Shown: positions 33,057 through 35,065 of the stretch, in pieces
How the letters are laid out: every line of letters begins with the position of its first letter
Position numbering within the stretch: position 1 is the first letter of the stretch
DNA from: an uncultured Clostridia bacterium
GTDB taxonomy: Bacteria; Bacillota; Clostridia; Oscillospirales; Acutalibacteraceae
Reading direction: 5' to 3'
DNA length: 35,065 nucleotides
NCBI GenBank assembly: GCA_947589365.1
Contig: CANQAJ010000012.1
Span: forward strand, 1-35,065
Position numbers and translations under genes: made by a program
The notes under the pieces: generated by a model
Database searches by the model: none
What the model was told of the DNA's origin: nothing
Seen by the model: only the letters and a program-made list of their open reading frames with translations

Positions 33057-35065
33057 ATGCTGCAACTGCAAAAAATCAAAAAGGAATATCATACCGGCGA
33101 TCTTATCCAGACTGCTCTTAACGATGTCAGTCTGAATTTCAGAGATAATGAATTTGTCGCCATACTCGGTCCGAGCGGCTCAGGCAAAACCACATTACTT
33201 AATATTGTCGGAGGTCTTGACAGATACGACAGCGGCGACCTCATCATCAACGGAACATCCACCAAGAAGTATCGGGACAGGGATTGGGATGCATACCGCA
33301 ATCATACGATAGGCTTTGTATTTCAGAGCTATAACCTTATCCCCCATCAGAATATCCTTTCAAATGTGGAGCTTGCACTGACAATTTCCGGCATATCTAA
33401 ATCGGAAAGAAGAAAACGTGCAAAGGATGCACTTGAAAAGGTTGGTCTTATCGAACATATACATAAACGTCCGAATCAGCTTTCCGGAGGACAGATGCAG
33501 CGTGTCGCTATTGCAAGGGCACTGGTAAACGACCCCGATATTCTTCTTGCCGATGAGCCTACGGGTGCCCTTGATTCGGAAACCAGCGTACAGGTCATGG
33601 ATATGCTCAAAGAAGTTGCCAAGGACAGGCTTGTTATCATGGTTACGCATAATCCCGAGCTTGCGGAGCAATACTCAACAAGAATTGTAAGACTCAAGGA
33701 CGGCAGGATAATCTCAGACAGCGATCCGTTTGATATAAAGACCGATAAGGAAGAAAAGCCCCAACATAAGAAAATGGGAAAGACCTCCATGTCATTCTTT
33801 ACATCCCTTGCCCTCAGCTTTAACAACCTCAGAACCAAAAAAGGCAGAACCATTCTTACAGCCTTTGCAGGATCAATAGGAATAATCGGAATTGCACTTA
33901 TATTATCACTTTCAAACGGTGTCAATACATATATAACAGATATACAGCGTGACGCCATGTCTTCATATCCGATCAAAATTGATGCACAAAGCGTTGATCT
34001 TTCCGCCCTTATGGAAACAACAGCCGATATTGATGATGAAGAAACGACCCACAAAAAGGATGCCGTATATTCAAACAGTATCAGTCTTGACAGCTTTTCA
34101 AGCTTTACATCAAGTATTACAACAAATAACCTTACCGATTTTAAGAAATATCTTGATAATCCCAAAAGCAAAATCCATGACTATATAGGAGAAAACGGCA
34201 TAGTATACAGCTATGACACCGCATTTGATGTATTCAGCTACGATGAGGACGGTGTCATTGTAAATCTTGACGGAAGCACTCTCAACCAAGAATTGGCGGA
34301 TTCCCTCGGCGTGAGTGCAGCCGGCGGAACAAACAGCATGAGCAGCCTGTCATTTATGACTCCAAACAAGAATAAGAATATATCTCAGATACTGCCCGGC
34401 AAGAACGGTGATACCGTAAGTAAATCAATAAAGGATAATTATGAGCTGGTTTACGGAAAATATCCCGAAAAGTATAACGAGGTCGTTCTTGTACTTAATA
34501 AGAATAATGAAATTCTCCTGACCGCATTCTATGAAATGGGTATTCTCCCCTCGGACGAATACAAGGATTTTCTTAAGAGAATGGGCGACGGTGAGAAAAT
34601 TGAATTTGATACCGAAAAGCTGAGCTACAAGGACATCTGTAAAACACAACTTTATCTTCTCCCCGCAAGCGATTATTATACCGAAAACGAAAACGGAATA
34701 TACAGCAAATCCGAGAGCAATGCGGAAATTGATACTCTTATAAAAAACAAAGCAATAAAACTGAAATTCACGGGTGTTATCCGTCCAAACGAGGACTGCG
34801 ATGCCGAACTTATATCCACACCTATAGGCTATACAAATAAGCTTACGGATTATCTTATAAAATACGCCGAGAACAGTGATGTTGTCAAGGAGCAGAAAAA
34901 AAATAAGGACATAAACATTTTAACAGGAATGAGCTTTAATCCTAAATCGGATGATGAAAAAATACAGGATGTAAAGAATTTCTTTTCCAAAATGGGTATA
35001 TCTGATAAGGCAAAATTAATGAAAACGCTGTCCTCGGCCGGTTCTCAGGATATGCAGACTCCTCA
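33057..35065 (+). CDS. MacB-type ABC transporter, ATP-binding domain fused to FtsX-like permease (truncated at window edge)
   Basis: Open frame from ATG 33057, absent from the ORF track because it runs off the window. 'LGPSGSGKTTLLNIVGGLD', 'LSGGQMQRVAIARALVNDPDILLADEPTGALDS', then 'LSFNNLRTKKGRTILTAFAGSIGIIGIALILSLSNGVNTYI'. Confidence 0.93.
   Translation, partial: MLQLQKIKKEYHTGDLIQTALNDVSLNFRDNEFVAILGPSGSGKTTLLNIVGGLDRYDSGDLIINGTSTKKYRDRDWDAYRNHTIGFVFQSYNLIPHQNILSNVELALTISGISKSERRKRAKDALEKVGLIEHIHKRPNQLSGGQMQRVAIARALVNDPDILLADEPTGALDSETSVQVMDMLKEVAKDRLVIMVTHNPELAEQYSTRIVRLKDGRIISDSDPFDIKTDKEEKPQHKKMGKTSMSFFTSLALSFNNLRTKKGRTILTAFAGSIGIIGIALILSLSNGVNTYITDIQRDAMSSYPIKIDAQSVDLSALMETTADIDDEETTHKKDAVYSNSISLDSFSSFTSSITTNNLTDFKKYLDNPKSKIHDYIGENGIVYSYDTAFDVFSYDEDGVIVNLDGSTLNQELADSLGVSAAGGTNSMSSLSFMTPNKNKNISQILPGKNGDTVSKSIKDNYELVYGKYPEKYNEVVLVLNKNNEILLTAFYEMGILPSDEYKDFLKRMGDGEKIEFDTEKLSYKDICKTQLYLLPASDYYTENENGIYSKSESNAEIDTLIKNKAIKLKFTGVIRPNEDCDAELISTPIGYTNKLTDYLIKYAENSDVVKEQKKNKDINILTGMSFNPKSDDEKIQDVKNFFSKMGISDKAKLMKTLSSAGSQDMQTP

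Overview
This 35 kb window looks like a low-GC Firmicutes chromosome segment. Gene content and order suggest a Ruminococcus/Oscillospiraceae-like clostridium (inference). Most of it is housekeeping. The left half, mainly on the minus strand, carries trmFO-plsX-rnc-(radical SAM)-smc-ftsY-(XTP pyrophosphatase)-yhbY-nadD-[unknown ORF]-yqeK-rsfS-leuS. Further right are glyA, an ECF sigma factor flanked by two paralogous zf-HC2 anti-sigma-like proteins, a tandem pair of zinc-ribbon membrane proteins, a MalQ-GlgP ORF, a CinA C-terminal-type amidase, a CrtO-like acyltransferase, rsmE, an MTA/SAH nucleosidase, a HAD phosphatase and a truncated MacB-type ABC transporter. No CRISPR array, prophage or obvious defence island is visible. 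The strongest observations are: (1) the MalQ and GlgP reading frames are joined at an A7 homopolymer exactly where a one-base-shorter tract would give separate genes overlapping as ATGA, with a GGAGG ribosome-binding site already in place; (2) the TnpB C-terminus plus an omegaRNA/right-end-like remnant of an IS200/IS605-family element lies directly against the glyA promoter; (3) the FtsY charged domain is at the C-terminus rather than the N-terminus; (4) an Elp3-like radical SAM gene seems to need a CTG start; (5) an uncharacterised gene sits inside the nadD-yqeK cluster; and (6) there are duplicated anti-sigma and zinc-ribbon membrane protein families. Family assignments come from recognising motifs by eye; no database search was run.
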